From an uncultured Allomuricauda sp. (GTDB taxonomy: Bacteria > Bacteroidota > Bacteroidia > Flavobacteriales > Flavobacteriaceae): 43,292 bases of DNA. This document shows, piece after piece, positions 15,890-23,950 of the stretch. Position 1 is the stretch's first letter; each line of letters begins with the position of its first letter. The notes beneath the pieces were generated by a model. The model saw only the letters and a list, made by a program, of their open reading frames with translations. It was not told the origin of the DNA and did no database searches. The position numbers were made by a program, and so were the translations under genes. The DNA lies in NCBI RefSeq assembly GCF_937884665.1, contig NZ_CAKZYF010000170.1:1-43292 (forward strand), read 5' to 3'.

Positions 15890-16573
15890 TCAATCCGTAA
15901 TTACTTCTAAATTGGTGAAGTTCAAATTAAAATTGCCATTAGGTGTCTTATGTTCTCTGGCGAGCTGAATCCCCCCTTTTTCAACATAGTTTTCCCAAGT
16001 AGTGGTCATTGAAGGTTCTGGTTGGTTTCCCTTCCTAAAAACCCATTCCCTGATGATATGATCATCGTTAAAATAAAAATCATAGGCATCTCCTGGCGTA
16101 TAGCCTCCTTCATTGGAATACACCAAGGTCAATTTTTGCATCCTTGTTTCACTCAGAGGTGCCATTTCATTTTCAGTGTGCTCGTACGAAAAGTTATCCC
16201 GGTCCCAAATAAGGTTAAAAGGGGCCAGAATCCAATATCTATCATTGATAAAGCCTCCATTTGTCTTGTAGGTAACGCTGTCCATATCCTTTCGGAAATA
16301 GGTTAACGTATCCGTGGCGTTCATCGCGGTAACTTCATTGATTTTGGGTTTCCATATCCAAGAGCGCTCAAAATGGGAACTGTCCCGGTCCACATTGAAG
16401 GTGAAATGGAACTCTTTTACCGATTCCCAGTTTCCGTATCCATGGGCCTCAGCAATTTTTTCCAGTACCGATTTTTGGGATTCCGGTTCCTGGACCACCG
16501 TTTTCTTTGGCTCGGTTTTACAGGAAAGAAAGCTAAGCGTTACTAGTGCGAGGTATACAAAAGTGAGTTTCAT
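15890..16573 (-). CDS. Putative lipoprotein, DUF6503-like
   Basis: The 227-residue protein has a lipoprotein signal peptide with the lipobox LSFLSC (Cys18). After it come EKIAEAHGYGNWESVKEFHF, RSWIWKPKINEVTAM, and DAYDFYFNDDHIIREWVFRK. The pattern fits the lipid-binding-like fold of DUF6503-type proteins found in Bacteroidota, but I assign this name with moderate certainty. It is probably an inner or outer membrane lipoprotein. A perfect -7 box sits 17 bases upstream of its start. Confidence 0.78.
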   Translation of the reverse strand: MKLTFVYLALVTLSFLSCKTEPKKTVVQEPESQKSVLEKIAEAHGYGNWESVKEFHFTFNVDRDSSHFERSWIWKPKINEVTAMNATDTLTYFRKDMDSVTYKTNGGFINDRYWILAPFNLIWDRDNFSYEHTENEMAPLSETRMQKLTLVYSNEGGYTPGDAYDFYFNDDHIIREWVFRKGNQPEPSMTTTWENYVEKGGIQLAREHKTPNGNFNLNFTNLEVITD

Positions 16574-16590
16574 ATTGTGGTTTCTAATTC

Positions 16591-16598
16591 AAATATAC
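16591..16598 (-). promoter_or_regulatory. Putative -7 box for the lipoprotein gene
   Basis: On the minus strand it reads TATATTTG, an exact TANNTTTG match 17 bases before the start at 16573. A -33 TTG at a good distance is not clear. Confidence 0.45.
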
Positions 16599-16658
16599 CG
16601 TCTTTTTCAATTATCTTGTTGTTCAATTTAACCAAGAATTTACTACAAGCATATCCCC

Positions 16659-17285
16659 GTGACTTTTCTAAAAAGGCTGTTTCTAACACTTATAAGTAAC
16701 CTTGACAAGAGACCCTTGGAAGAAAACGACCCGTATGCCCATCTGACAGATGAGGAATTGGTAAAACGGATAGTGGCTCGGAACAACCCCATGCTTTTTG
16801 GAAAATTATATGACCGTTATGCAAAGATGGTGTACAATAAATGCTATGGTTTCGCCAAGTCCCAGGACGAGGCTGAAGATTTGACCCAGGACGTATTTCT
16901 GCAACTTTTCATAAAACTGAAAACGTTCAAGGGCAGGTCCAAGTTCTCCACATGGCTGTATTCCTTCACGTATAACTTTTGTGTCAATTATGTCAATCGG
17001 AACAAGCAACGGAAAATGAGCGATAAATCAGTTTCTGTAGAGGACTCGGAGTACAAGCTTTCTGAAGAGATTCCTGACGAAGACCTCTTTGAACTGAAGA
17101 CCAAAAGGTTAAAAAAGGCATTGAATTTTATCTCTGCAAAGGATAAGTCCTTGTTATTGCTCAAATATCAGGACGGGGCTAGCATAAAGGAATTGACCGA
17201 ATTGATGGAATTAGGGGAAAGCGCGATAAAAATGCGTTTAAAACGAGCTAAAGAACGATTGATGGAAACTTATAATACCTTGTAA
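16659..17285 (+). CDS. Sigma-70 family (ECF-like) RNA polymerase sigma factor, GTG start
   Basis: The 208-residue sigma factor starts at GTG 16659; no in-frame ATG precedes the conserved region. Sigma region 2 has LFGKLYDRYAKMVYNKCYGF and EAEDLTQDVFLQLFIKLKTF; region 4 has SLLLLKYQDGASIKELTELM and SAIKMRLKRAKERLMETY. It would direct RNA polymerase to alternative promoters. A 62-residue protein starts 3 bases downstream and an MscS-type channel follows, suggesting an operon. No recognisable anti-sigma gene is adjacent, unlike the locus at 34133-35454. Confidence 0.9.
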   Translation: MTFLKRLFLTLISNLDKRPLEENDPYAHLTDEELVKRIVARNNPMLFGKLYDRYAKMVYNKCYGFAKSQDEAEDLTQDVFLQLFIKLKTFKGRSKFSTWLYSFTYNFCVNYVNRNKQRKMSDKSVSVEDSEYKLSEEIPDEDLFELKTKRLKKALNFISAKDKSLLLLKYQDGASIKELTELMELGESAIKMRLKRAKERLMETYNTL

Positions 17286-17288
17286 TAG

Positions 17289-17477
17289 ATGGCAAAAAAG
17301 ATAAAAAATCCTTTCAAGGAACTGGAAGCCTCGCTACGTGAAGTACCTCCGGGTATGAAGAAAAAGGTAATGAACGATATCGCCGCGGCCAAACTCATTA
17401 TGGACCTCGGGTCACTGTTCTCCTTCAACATTGGTTCTGCCCTCCGCAGACTTTTTAGAACATTTGGCAATAATTGA
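17289..17477 (+). CDS. Small basic protein of 62 residues, unknown
   Basis: Coordinates include the stop. The protein MAKKIKNPFKELEASLREVP and so on has a PPGMKKKVMNDIAAAKLIMD stretch and ends with SALRRLFRTFGNN. It is basic, has no clear transmembrane helix and no motif I recognise. It starts 3 bases after the sigma factor stop and ends 22 bases before the channel start, so it is likely a real gene in the same operon. By position it could influence the sigma factor or the channel, but nothing in the sequence proves either. Confidence 0.65.
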   Translation: MAKKIKNPFKELEASLREVPPGMKKKVMNDIAAAKLIMDLGSLFSFNIGSALRRLFRTFGNN

Positions 17478-17499
17478 TAATACTAGTAAAACGATAAAA

Positions 17500-18327
17500 A
17501 TGGAAACAATAAACGAATGGAAAGACCTTACTTTTAATTCACTGATCACCATGGGTAGGGATATCGCCTCTGCCCTGCCCAAGATCATTGGAGCATTGAT
17601 TATTTTACTGATTGGATGGATTGTTACTAAAGTAATCCTTTTTGTCCTGGGGAAAATTTTGAAACTCGCCAAATTGGATGCTTTGAGCGAGAAGATCAAT
17701 GAAATGCAACTTCTTGGAAAGGGAGGCTTCACTTTTGATCTTGTAAAGATTATTTTGGGATTTGTAAAATGGCTGTTGCTTTTGGTTTTCCTGATTGTGG
17801 CGGCAGATATTTTGAGTTGGGAGATCATTTCTACCGAAATCGGCAACCTGTTACGGTACTTGCCCCGATTGTTCAGTGCTTTGGCCTTGATGATGATAGG
17901 GTTGTACGTGGGCAATTTTGTAAAGACTACGGTAAAAAGGCTTTTTGACAGTCTCGAGTTTGCAGGTTCAAACGTGGTCAGTAATCTTTTGTTCTACATT
18001 ATTGTCATTTTTATTTCCATTACGGCCTTGAACCAGGCGGGAATAGATACTACTATCATTACGAACAATATTACTTTGATTTTAGGGGCCTTTCTTCTTG
18101 CGTTTGCCATTGGACTGGGATTGGGCTCTCGTGATATCATAACGGACCTGCTACGTTCCTTTTATACCCGAAGGACCTACGCCGTTGGAGATAAAATTGT
18201 AGTCGGTGAACATTCAGGAACCGTGGAAGCTATAGAGAACAACAGTCTTATCCTGGTGACGAAAACTGGAAGATATGTTATTCCCATCAAGGATGTGGTC
18301 TCCGCGAAGGTAGAAATCAAAGGATAG
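17500..18327 (+). CDS. MscS-family mechanosensitive channel-like protein
   Basis: I start at ATG 17500 (275 residues); the upstream TTG at 17431 would overlap the 62-residue gene. Five hydrophobic stretches include ALPKIIGALIILLIGWIVTK, ILGFVKWLLLLVFLIVAADI, and LILGAFLLAFAIGLGLGSRD. The last leads into the short beta domain VGDKIVVGEHSGTVEAIENN. The pore-lining helix and beta domain match the MscS family with an N-terminal conserved-helix region; the usual alpha/beta cytoplasmic cage is missing, so it is a short form. It would release solutes under osmotic down-shock. Its gene is third in the sigma-factor operon. Confidence 0.87.
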   Translation: METINEWKDLTFNSLITMGRDIASALPKIIGALIILLIGWIVTKVILFVLGKILKLAKLDALSEKINEMQLLGKGGFTFDLVKIILGFVKWLLLLVFLIVAADILSWEIISTEIGNLLRYLPRLFSALALMMIGLYVGNFVKTTVKRLFDSLEFAGSNVVSNLLFYIIVIFISITALNQAGIDTTIITNNITLILGAFLLAFAIGLGLGSRDIITDLLRSFYTRRTYAVGDKIVVGEHSGTVEAIENNSLILVTKTGRYVIPIKDVVSAKVEIKG

Positions 18328-18381
18328 TGAGAATCAAGATAACTCGTAAAATTAACCTCATGAACTTCCTTGGAATTTGAT

Positions 18382-18389
18382 TAATTTTG
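18382..18389 (+). promoter_or_regulatory. Putative -7 box for clpP-like gene
   Basis: TAATTTTG matches TANNTTTG and lies 20 bases before the ATG at 18410. No TTG lies at the usual 17-23 base spacing. Confidence 0.45.
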
Positions 18390-18409
18390 AAACTTTCAAT
18401 AGGTAAAAA

Positions 18410-18958
18410 ATGAGTTCAAAAAAAGGAAAAATCAGCGAGCTGATACACGAAAAATTATTGGAAGAACGAAAAGTGTTTCTGTGGGGTATGGTTGATGATG
18501 ATTCGGCGAAACATGTGATCGATCGTCTAATGTACCTCGATTTGCAGAGCAATGACGAGATTCAATTGATTATCAATAGTCCAGGGGGATACGTCACATC
18601 AGGATTTGCCATGTACGATACCATCAAACAAATCAAAAGTCCAGTATCAACAGTATGTTCTGGATTGGCGGCATCAATGGGTTCCATATTACTTTCCGTA
18701 GGGGAGAAAGGAAGACGTTTTATCCAACCGCACGCCCGGGTCATGATCCACCAGCCCAGTGGTGGAGCCCAAGGTCAGGCGTCAAACATTGAAATACAGG
18801 CTAGGGAAATCATAAAAACAAAGGAACTGGGGGCACAAATCCTGGCGGATAACTGTGGCCAGTCTTTTGAAAAGGTGATGAAAGACTTCGATAGGGATTA
18901 CTGGATGGGTGCAGAGGAGTCTGTCGAGTATGGAATTGTTGACGGGGTTTTAAAGTAA
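18410..18958 (+). CDS. ClpP-like serine protease, probable second paralogue
   Basis: The 182 residues have the ClpP catalytic triad: Ser89 in GLAASMGS, His114 in MIHQPSGG, and Asp163 in DFDRDYWMG. The N-terminal end is short and differs from the usual Flavobacteriaceae housekeeping ClpP, which is longer (about 220 residues), so this is likely a second, accessory proteolytic subunit. ClpP forms heptameric rings and works with Clp/Hsp100 ATPases; no clpX or clpA lies next to it. It is followed by a strong hairpin. Confidence 0.87.
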   Translation: MSSKKGKISELIHEKLLEERKVFLWGMVDDDSAKHVIDRLMYLDLQSNDEIQLIINSPGGYVTSGFAMYDTIKQIKSPVSTVCSGLAASMGSILLSVGEKGRRFIQPHARVMIHQPSGGAQGQASNIEIQAREIIKTKELGAQILADNCGQSFEKVMKDFDRDYWMGAEESVEYGIVDGVLK

Positions 18959-18980
18959 ATACCTAAGAATATAAAAGGAA

Positions 18981-19011
18981 AAAGTCCTTCGTAATCTTTA
19001 CGAAGGACTTT
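18981..19011. terminator. Hairpin after clpP-like gene, possibly bidirectional
   Basis: A 14-bp perfect stem AAAGTCCTTCGTAA / TTACGAAGGACTTT surrounds a 3-base loop. The T run is short on the plus strand and slightly longer on the minus strand, where the convergent cryptochrome gene ends at 19162. Confidence 0.75.
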
Positions 19012-19161
19012 CTGCATATATAAGGACGCCTAAGCGGAATATTTATAAGATATACGTCAATAATAATACCAATAGTCTATAGATTTCTGTTAAAAATCGC
19101 TAAATATTTCCGTTTGGGTTATGATTTGTTTCACTTTTCGCAATCAGGAAACTACAAGATT

Positions 19162-20457
19162 TTAGAAAAGTGTTTCCTGTAACCACAGATTTTGGAACTT
19201 TCCTTTGGCATCGTACATCTCAGCTTGCCTTTTAATATTGAATTTTCTATCTCTGGGATCATTGCCCACACCGCTGTTATACATCCAATTGCCCCAATTG
19301 CTGTGCACGTCGTAGTCAATTAGCATCGATTCAAAATAGGCTGCCCCGATGCGCCAATCCTGTTTTAGCTCTTTGGCCCAGAAACTTGCTACGTTTTGAC
19401 GCCCTCGATTGCTCATCCAACCGGTTTGGGCCAATTCTTTCATATTGGCATTGACAAAGGGTTCTGAGGTGGTTCCTTGGACCCAGGAACCCAAAGCTTT
19501 TTCATTTCGATTCCAATCATAGCTTTTTTTCAGAATGCCTCCCAGTTTAAAAATGTGATTACCATATTTTAAGGAGATATATTTAAAATAATCCCGCCAA
19601 ATCAACTCGAATACCAACCAATACGTATCTTGATTTTTCTTTATTTCTTTTTCAAACCGTTTTACCTCCCAATAAATATGGCGTGCGGAAACACTGCCAT
19701 TGGCCAACCAAGGCGAGAATTTTGAGCTGTAATCCACCCCGACCAAACCGTTTCGCGTCTTTTTATAATAAGCCAGTTTTTTTGTATTCCAAAAGTAATG
19801 TTCCAACCTTTGGAGAGCCTCTTTTTCCCCACCTTTAAAGGGAAAGGCACTTTTTGGTTCTAAAGGAAAGTCTTCCAGACCCAGTTCCTCCAAGCTTGGT
19901 ATTTGAGTTTGGTTTTGGACGAGGTTGTCTTCGGATAATGCCTGTATTGTACGTGCAACAGGTCTTACCGTGGCTTCTTTTTCACAACGTTTTCGAAATT
20001 GGGTAAATACATTTGGGATACCCGCATAAGCTGTAAAAGGAATGTCTTCAGGATGAAATAAAAACTGGTCAAAAGACTCGATGATTTGGATTTCCTTTGG
20101 TAAACTCGAGGTTACGCCTTGTAGTATTTCGACTTCTTCTGAAGTCCATTCCCTCTGTTTGAAGATTTGGTGGATTTGATATTGCGATACCAAATCGGGC
20201 AAAATATTTTCGGGTCGGTCATGAAAGACCAAAAGACTGATGTTGATGGCTTCCAGACTGGTTTTTAGCTGTACCAAGGTTTCGATGAGAAATTGCGCTC
20301 GGAAACGCTCTGTTTTTTTAAATCCAAACGTATCTTTTTCAAAGAACCTTGGGTCAAAAAAGTAGACAGCCAATAGCGAATCACCATGGGACGCTTTTGC
20401 TAGGCTTTGGTTGTCGTTCACTCGTAAATCGTTACCAAACCATATTAAGTTGTTCAT
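19162..20457 (-). CDS. DASH-family cryptochrome/photolyase
   Basis: The 431 residues begin [20 protein letters not shown], the photolyase N-terminal antenna-binding domain. FAD-domain motifs include [57 protein letters not shown] and [20 protein letters not shown]. Length and these motifs place it in the CRY-DASH group, which binds FAD and repairs or senses UV damage with blue light, chiefly in single-stranded DNA. It is last of a three-gene overlapping operon: its ATG overlaps the stop of the DUF2256 gene by 4 bases. Confidence 0.95.
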   Translation of the reverse strand: MNNLIWFGNDLRVNDNQSLAKASHGDSLLAVYFFDPRFFEKDTFGFKKTERFRAQFLIETLVQLKTSLEAINISLLVFHDRPENILPDLVSQYQIHQIFKQREWTSEEVEILQGVTSSLPKEIQIIESFDQFLFHPEDIPFTAYAGIPNVFTQFRKRCEKEATVRPVARTIQALSEDNLVQNQTQIPSLEELGLEDFPLEPKSAFPFKGGEKEALQRLEHYFWNTKKLAYYKKTRNGLVGVDYSSKFSPWLANGSVSARHIYWEVKRFEKEIKKNQDTYWLVFELIWRDYFKYISLKYGNHIFKLGGILKKSYDWNRNEKALGSWVQGTTSEPFVNANMKELAQTGWMSNRGRQNVASFWAKELKQDWRIGAAYFESMLIDYDVHSNWGNWMYNSGVGNDPRDRKFNIKRQAEMYDAKGKFQNLWLQETLF

Positions 20458-20594
20458 ATAATTTTATTTTTTCTGCAGCGTTGACTACAGTATTTTACGG
20501 ATTCCCAATTTCGTTCCCATTTTTTTCTCCAGGCAAAGGGTTTCCCGCAAACTGCACAGATTTTAGTGGGAAGATTTACCTTTTTGTGTGCCAT
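20454..20594 (-). CDS. DUF2256 small zinc-ribbon protein
   Basis: The 46-residue ORF reads [20 protein letters not shown], then [20 protein letters not shown], with Cys13, Cys16, Cys36 and Cys40 as a CxxC...CxxxC zinc-binding pair. It matches the DUF2256 family, which often lies beside cryptochrome/photolyase genes. It overlaps the flavin reductase gene by 32 bases and the cryptochrome start by 4 bases (ATGA). The strand, overlaps and family make it a real gene. A role as a partner of the cryptochrome is inferred from position. Confidence 0.9.
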   Translation of the reverse strand: MAHKKVNLPTKICAVCGKPFAWRKKWERNWESVKYCSQRCRKNKII

Positions 20595-21228
20595 TTAAGA
20601 TGGATTTTGATGTCTTGTCCGGTTGCGCATAAGAAAGCCGTTGAATTATTTTAGGTTTGGCATAGCCGTCCAAACCAACAATGGATATCAAATTTGCTTC
20701 ATCCAATTTACCCCAATGATCCTCCAACAAAATAGACTCTTGGACATAGATATGTTCAATTGCACCTACCATTAACAAACAACCATTTTCTTTTATCTCA
20801 TATTCGTTCACGTAGCTACATCCAATTTGGATAGGGCTTTCTTTGACAAAAGGAGCAGAAAACCCTGCTTTGTAACTTGCTGTCAATCCTGTTTTTTCAA
20901 ATTCCGAAATATCCTTTGGATACTTGGCGGCGGTAGCATGTGCAGCGGCATAAATCTCTTCAGAGACGGCGTTAATGGTATAGGTTGCATTCATTTTTAT
21001 ATTCGCATAGGTGTGTCGTTCTACGGTTAGTGGTCGAAGGATAAAGCCCAATAAAGCAGGATTGCTGCCAAGATGCACGACGGAATTGAAAATAGCCAAA
21101 TTGGAAACCCCATTTTCAGAACGGGTCGCGATTAAATTAGCAGATTTGTATCCAGATATGGTATTGATCAAGTTCGCTTTTTGACGCGAAGGCAGCTCGG
21201 AAATATGGTTCTGATGAAAATACTTCAT
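20563..21228 (-). CDS. Flavin reductase family protein
   Basis: I start at the ATG at 21228 ([16 protein letters not shown]), giving 221 residues; the longer ORF to 21312 adds an unlikely N-terminus. The core has [40 protein letters not shown] and [20 protein letters not shown], as in the flavin-reductase-like split-barrel family that binds FMN/FAD. It would reduce or bind flavin using NAD(P)H. It heads an operon that ends with a flavin-dependent cryptochrome; a direct flavin link is plausible but not shown. Confidence 0.9.
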   Translation of the reverse strand: MKYFHQNHISELPSRQKANLINTISGYKSANLIATRSENGVSNLAIFNSVVHLGSNPALLGFILRPLTVERHTYANIKMNATYTINAVSEEIYAAAHATAAKYPKDISEFEKTGLTASYKAGFSAPFVKESPIQIGCSYVNEYEIKENGCLLMVGAIEHIYVQESILLEDHWGKLDEANLISIVGLDGYAKPKIIQRLSYAQPDKTSKSILNGTQKGKSSH

Positions 21229-21245
21229 AATTTGTTTAACAAATT
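21229..21245. promoter_or_regulatory. 17-bp palindrome against the flavin reductase start codon
   Basis: Arms AATTTGTT and AACAAATT flank one central base. The site touches the start codon at 21226-21228. A TAAATTTG box on the minus strand (21240-21247) overlaps it. This could be an operator or a translation-control hairpin of the photolyase operon. Confidence 0.5.
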
Positions 21246-21358
21246 TAAATAAAAGATGAACAAAATTTATAGTTTCATCCCTGGAATTCAACAGCAACCT
21301 TTTACGTGTCAAATTCCTTAATTTAGCAAATCAGTTTTATCGTACCTCAAGTCGTTCA

Positions 21359-22711
21359 ATGACACAAACTCCAAAAAATATAGCGATCATCGGTTCTGGT
21401 CTGGTGGGCTCGCTCTTAGCAATTTATCTTAGAAAGCAAGGACATACTATCACTGTTTTTGATAGAAGACCAGATATCCGAACCATTAAATTTTCAGGAA
21501 GGTCCATCAATTTGGCAATGAGCAATCGAGGTTGGAAGGCCTTGAGAAAAGTTGGTCTGGAGGACGCTATCAAAGAAATTGCCATTCCCATGGATAAACG
21601 CGCAATGCATGTTGTGGACCAGCCCATGTACTTTCAAAATTATGGAAAGGACGGAGAATCCATTTGGTCCATATCACGTGGTATTCTTAATCGAAAAATG
21701 ATTGATTTGGCCGAAAGGGCAGGAGCTACCTTCAAATTTGATGAAAAAGTATGGGACATCGACCTTCCGGAGGCAACGATTTTCACCGGTGCAGCTGAAA
21801 AAAGCAAATGGAAGGAATATAAATACGATATGGTTTTTGGTTGTGATGGTGCTTTTTCAAGAGTTCGTCACAAAATGCAAAGACGTAGTCGGTTTAACTA
21901 CTCCCAACATTTTATTAATTTGGGATATAAGGAGTTGACCATTCCGCCGAATGATGACGGCACCCATAAACTGGATAAGCATTCCTTTCATATTTGGCCA
22001 CGTGGTAAATTTATGCTGATAGCACTGCCCAACTTGGACGGTAGCTTTACCTGTACCTTGTTTTTACCATTTGAAGGAAAGACCTCTTTTGAAAGCATTA
22101 CCACTGAAAACGAGGCCAAACTTTTTTTTAAGACCTATTTTCCCAATGTTAGGAAAGAAATAGAAAACTTGACGGATGATTTTTTCAAAAATCCGACCAG
22201 TGCCATGGTGACCATGAAATGTTACCCTTGGACGTATTGGAACAAGGTTGCCTTGGTCGGGGATTCTGCCCATGCCGTTGTCCCTTTCTACGGGCAAGGG
22301 ATGAATGCCGGTTTTGAGGACATTTACATGTTGAACCAATACATGGAAACCTATGGTGATGATTGGGACACTATTTTTGAGACGTATCAAAAGGAGCGCA
22401 AACCCAACGCGGATGCCATTGCGGAGTTAAGCTATAGAAACTTTATGGAAATGAGCAGTAAAACCGCGGACCCAAAGTTTCTATTGCAAAAGAAAATTGA
22501 AAAATGGTTTGCCGAGAAGCATCCGGATAAATGGACCCCGGTCTATAGCCGTGTCACTTTTTCAGACCGTCCGTATGCCGAGGCCTTGCATATTGGGGAT
22601 GCTCAGGAAGAAATGATGCAACAAATCATGCAAATCCCACGCATTGGGGAAATCTGGAATTCCGATGAAATAGAGAATAAATTATTGCACCTGATATCGG
22701 AGGGTCAATGA
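21359..22711 (+). CDS. kmo: Kynurenine 3-monooxygenase
   Basis: The 450-residue FAD monooxygenase has the dinucleotide fold IAIIGSGLVGSLLAIYLRKQ, then FSGRSINLAMSNRGWKALRK, typical of KMO. The GD motif is VALVGDSAHAVVPFYGQGMN, and GCDGAFSRVRHKM is also present. It hydroxylates L-kynurenine to 3-hydroxykynurenine with NADPH and O2. Kynureninase is encoded at 11580-12857. No tryptophan 2,3-dioxygenase or 3-hydroxyanthranilate dioxygenase gene is in the window. The C-terminal end overlaps the convergent DUF4174 gene by 7 bases. Confidence 0.94.
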   Translation: MTQTPKNIAIIGSGLVGSLLAIYLRKQGHTITVFDRRPDIRTIKFSGRSINLAMSNRGWKALRKVGLEDAIKEIAIPMDKRAMHVVDQPMYFQNYGKDGESIWSISRGILNRKMIDLAERAGATFKFDEKVWDIDLPEATIFTGAAEKSKWKEYKYDMVFGCDGAFSRVRHKMQRRSRFNYSQHFINLGYKELTIPPNDDGTHKLDKHSFHIWPRGKFMLIALPNLDGSFTCTLFLPFEGKTSFESITTENEAKLFFKTYFPNVRKEIENLTDDFFKNPTSAMVTMKCYPWTYWNKVALVGDSAHAVVPFYGQGMNAGFEDIYMLNQYMETYGDDWDTIFETYQKERKPNADAIAELSYRNFMEMSSKTADPKFLLQKKIEKWFAEKHPDKWTPVYSRVTFSDRPYAEALHIGDAQEEMMQQIMQIPRIGEIWNSDEIENKLLHLISEGQ

Positions 22712-23091
22712 TTCTTGTTCCGTCGCATCTCCGCTTTTCTCATGGGCATACTGTCCACTAAATTGAAAACGATTTCAGGTTCAACGGGAAAAGACTTTTT
22801 CATTTTAAGTCCACCATCTTTGCCGACAAGTAAAACACCGGTGAAATTTTTATCAGGTATAAGAGCGGTCAGTGCTTCAGAATCAGGAGATTTTTCCAAT
22901 AGTATAATATCCCGTTCCTTCATCTGCTCCTTTTGTTCCAAGAAACGTTTTCGTTGGTTTTTCATTTCAGTCTCTTGGGTTGAGGCACCTACTAAAATGA
23001 CCACGCGATTCGACCATCGATACTGGTCTAGCTTTTGCGCTGAGGTTTTTATACCCAGCAGAAAAAGAATACAAACCGGTAGATATTTCAT
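22705..23091 (-). CDS. DUF4174 family secreted protein
   Basis: The 128-residue protein has a signal peptide (ILFLLGIKTSAQ), then LDQYRWSNRVVILVGASTQE and FTGVLLVGKDGGLKMKKSFP. This is the thioredoxin-like DUF4174 fold, without the CxxC pair. It is probably periplasmic, of unknown function. The start lies just downstream of the terminator hairpin of the upstream minus-strand gene, so it needs its own promoter. Confidence 0.88.
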   Translation of the reverse strand: MKYLPVCILFLLGIKTSAQKLDQYRWSNRVVILVGASTQETEMKNQRKRFLEQKEQMKERDIILLEKSPDSEALTALIPDKNFTGVLLVGKDGGLKMKKSFPVEPEIVFNLVDSMPMRKAEMRRNKNH

Positions 23092-23104
23092 AATTCTAAG
23101 ATAA

Positions 23105-23130
23105 TAAAAAAACCGCCCAGAAGGGGCGGT
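23105..23130 (-). terminator. Rho-independent terminator of the coiled-coil protein gene (minus strand)
   Basis: The 7-bp stem ACCGCCC / GGGCGGT with a 5-base loop is followed on the minus strand by a run of seven or so T. It lies 14 bases upstream of the DUF4174 start. Confidence 0.85.
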
Positions 23131-23160
23131 CTTGTATTTTCGCAGTATTCATTTACCAGG

Positions 23161-23943
23161 CTAGATTTTAGTAAAAAGCTCTTGCATTTTTTCCTGCTCC
23201 TCCTCAGCGAGCAGTGGGTCGACAAGAATTCTACCACTGTGCTCATCGGTAATGATTTTTTTCCTTGAGGCAATTTCCACCTGGACTTGAGGAGGAATAG
23301 TGAAAAAAGAACCGCCCGATGCACCGCGCTCAACGGGAACAACGGCCAAACCGTTCTTTACATTGTGCCTAATACGTTTATAAGCTTGTACTAAACGTTC
23401 CTCTATTTTTTCTTCAAATTCTTCCGATTTTTTTAGAAGGGCCTTTTCTTCTTTTTCGGTTTCGGCCAAAATGGCATCAAGTTCCCCCTTTTTGTGCTTT
23501 AAGTGATTTTCGCGCTCACCCAACTTTTCTTTGGTTTCACCCACCACTTCTTTTTTCTGCTCAATTTGGACCTTGAACTCCTTGATGTTTTTTTCGGCCA
23601 ATTGGATTTCCAGTTCCTGAAACTCGATTTCTTTGCTCAAGGAATTGAATTCGCGGCTATTTCGAACATTTTTTTGTTGTTCGGCATATTTTTTCATCAA
23701 CGCTTTGGACTCCTCAATCAGATTTTTCTTGGCCGCAATTTCAAAATTGATGGTTTCTACGTCGGTTTTCAACTTGTCCATGCGTGTCTTAAGACCCAAT
23801 ACTTCATCTTCCAAATCTTGTACTTCCAAAGGAAGCTCACCTCTGACGTTGCGTATTTCGTCCACTCTGGAGTCAATTAACTGAAGGTCGTACAGTGCCC
23901 TTAGTTTTTCCTCCACGGTGATACTTTCATTTTTATTCGCCAT
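23161..23943 (-). CDS. Coiled-coil protein with degenerate C4-type zinc-ribbon end
   Basis: Residues 10-190 form a long charged coiled coil (EKLRALYDLQLIDSRVDEI onward), as in the CT398-like family of C4-type zinc-ribbon proteins. The C-terminal domain keeps the shape of the ribbon (GASGGSFFTIPPQVQVEIAS and ITDEHSGRILVD) but the four cysteines expected there are absent. The total is 260 residues. It lies 7 bases after the Nif3-like gene and is followed by a terminator. The role is unknown; relatives have been proposed to act with flagellar or Hsp90-type systems, which does not transfer here. Confidence 0.83.
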   Translation of the reverse strand: MANKNESITVEEKLRALYDLQLIDSRVDEIRNVRGELPLEVQDLEDEVLGLKTRMDKLKTDVETINFEIAAKKNLIEESKALMKKYAEQQKNVRNSREFNSLSKEIEFQELEIQLAEKNIKEFKVQIEQKKEVVGETKEKLGERENHLKHKKGELDAILAETEKEEKALLKKSEEFEEKIEERLVQAYKRIRHNVKNGLAVVPVERGASGGSFFTIPPQVQVEIASRKKIITDEHSGRILVDPLLAEEEQEKMQELFTKI

Positions 23944-23950
23944 AAATTAA

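Noticed and set aside
17412..17915. 167-codon minus-strand frame over the channel gene
   Set aside because: Basic low-complexity shadow of the channel; the plus frame is clearly MscS-like.
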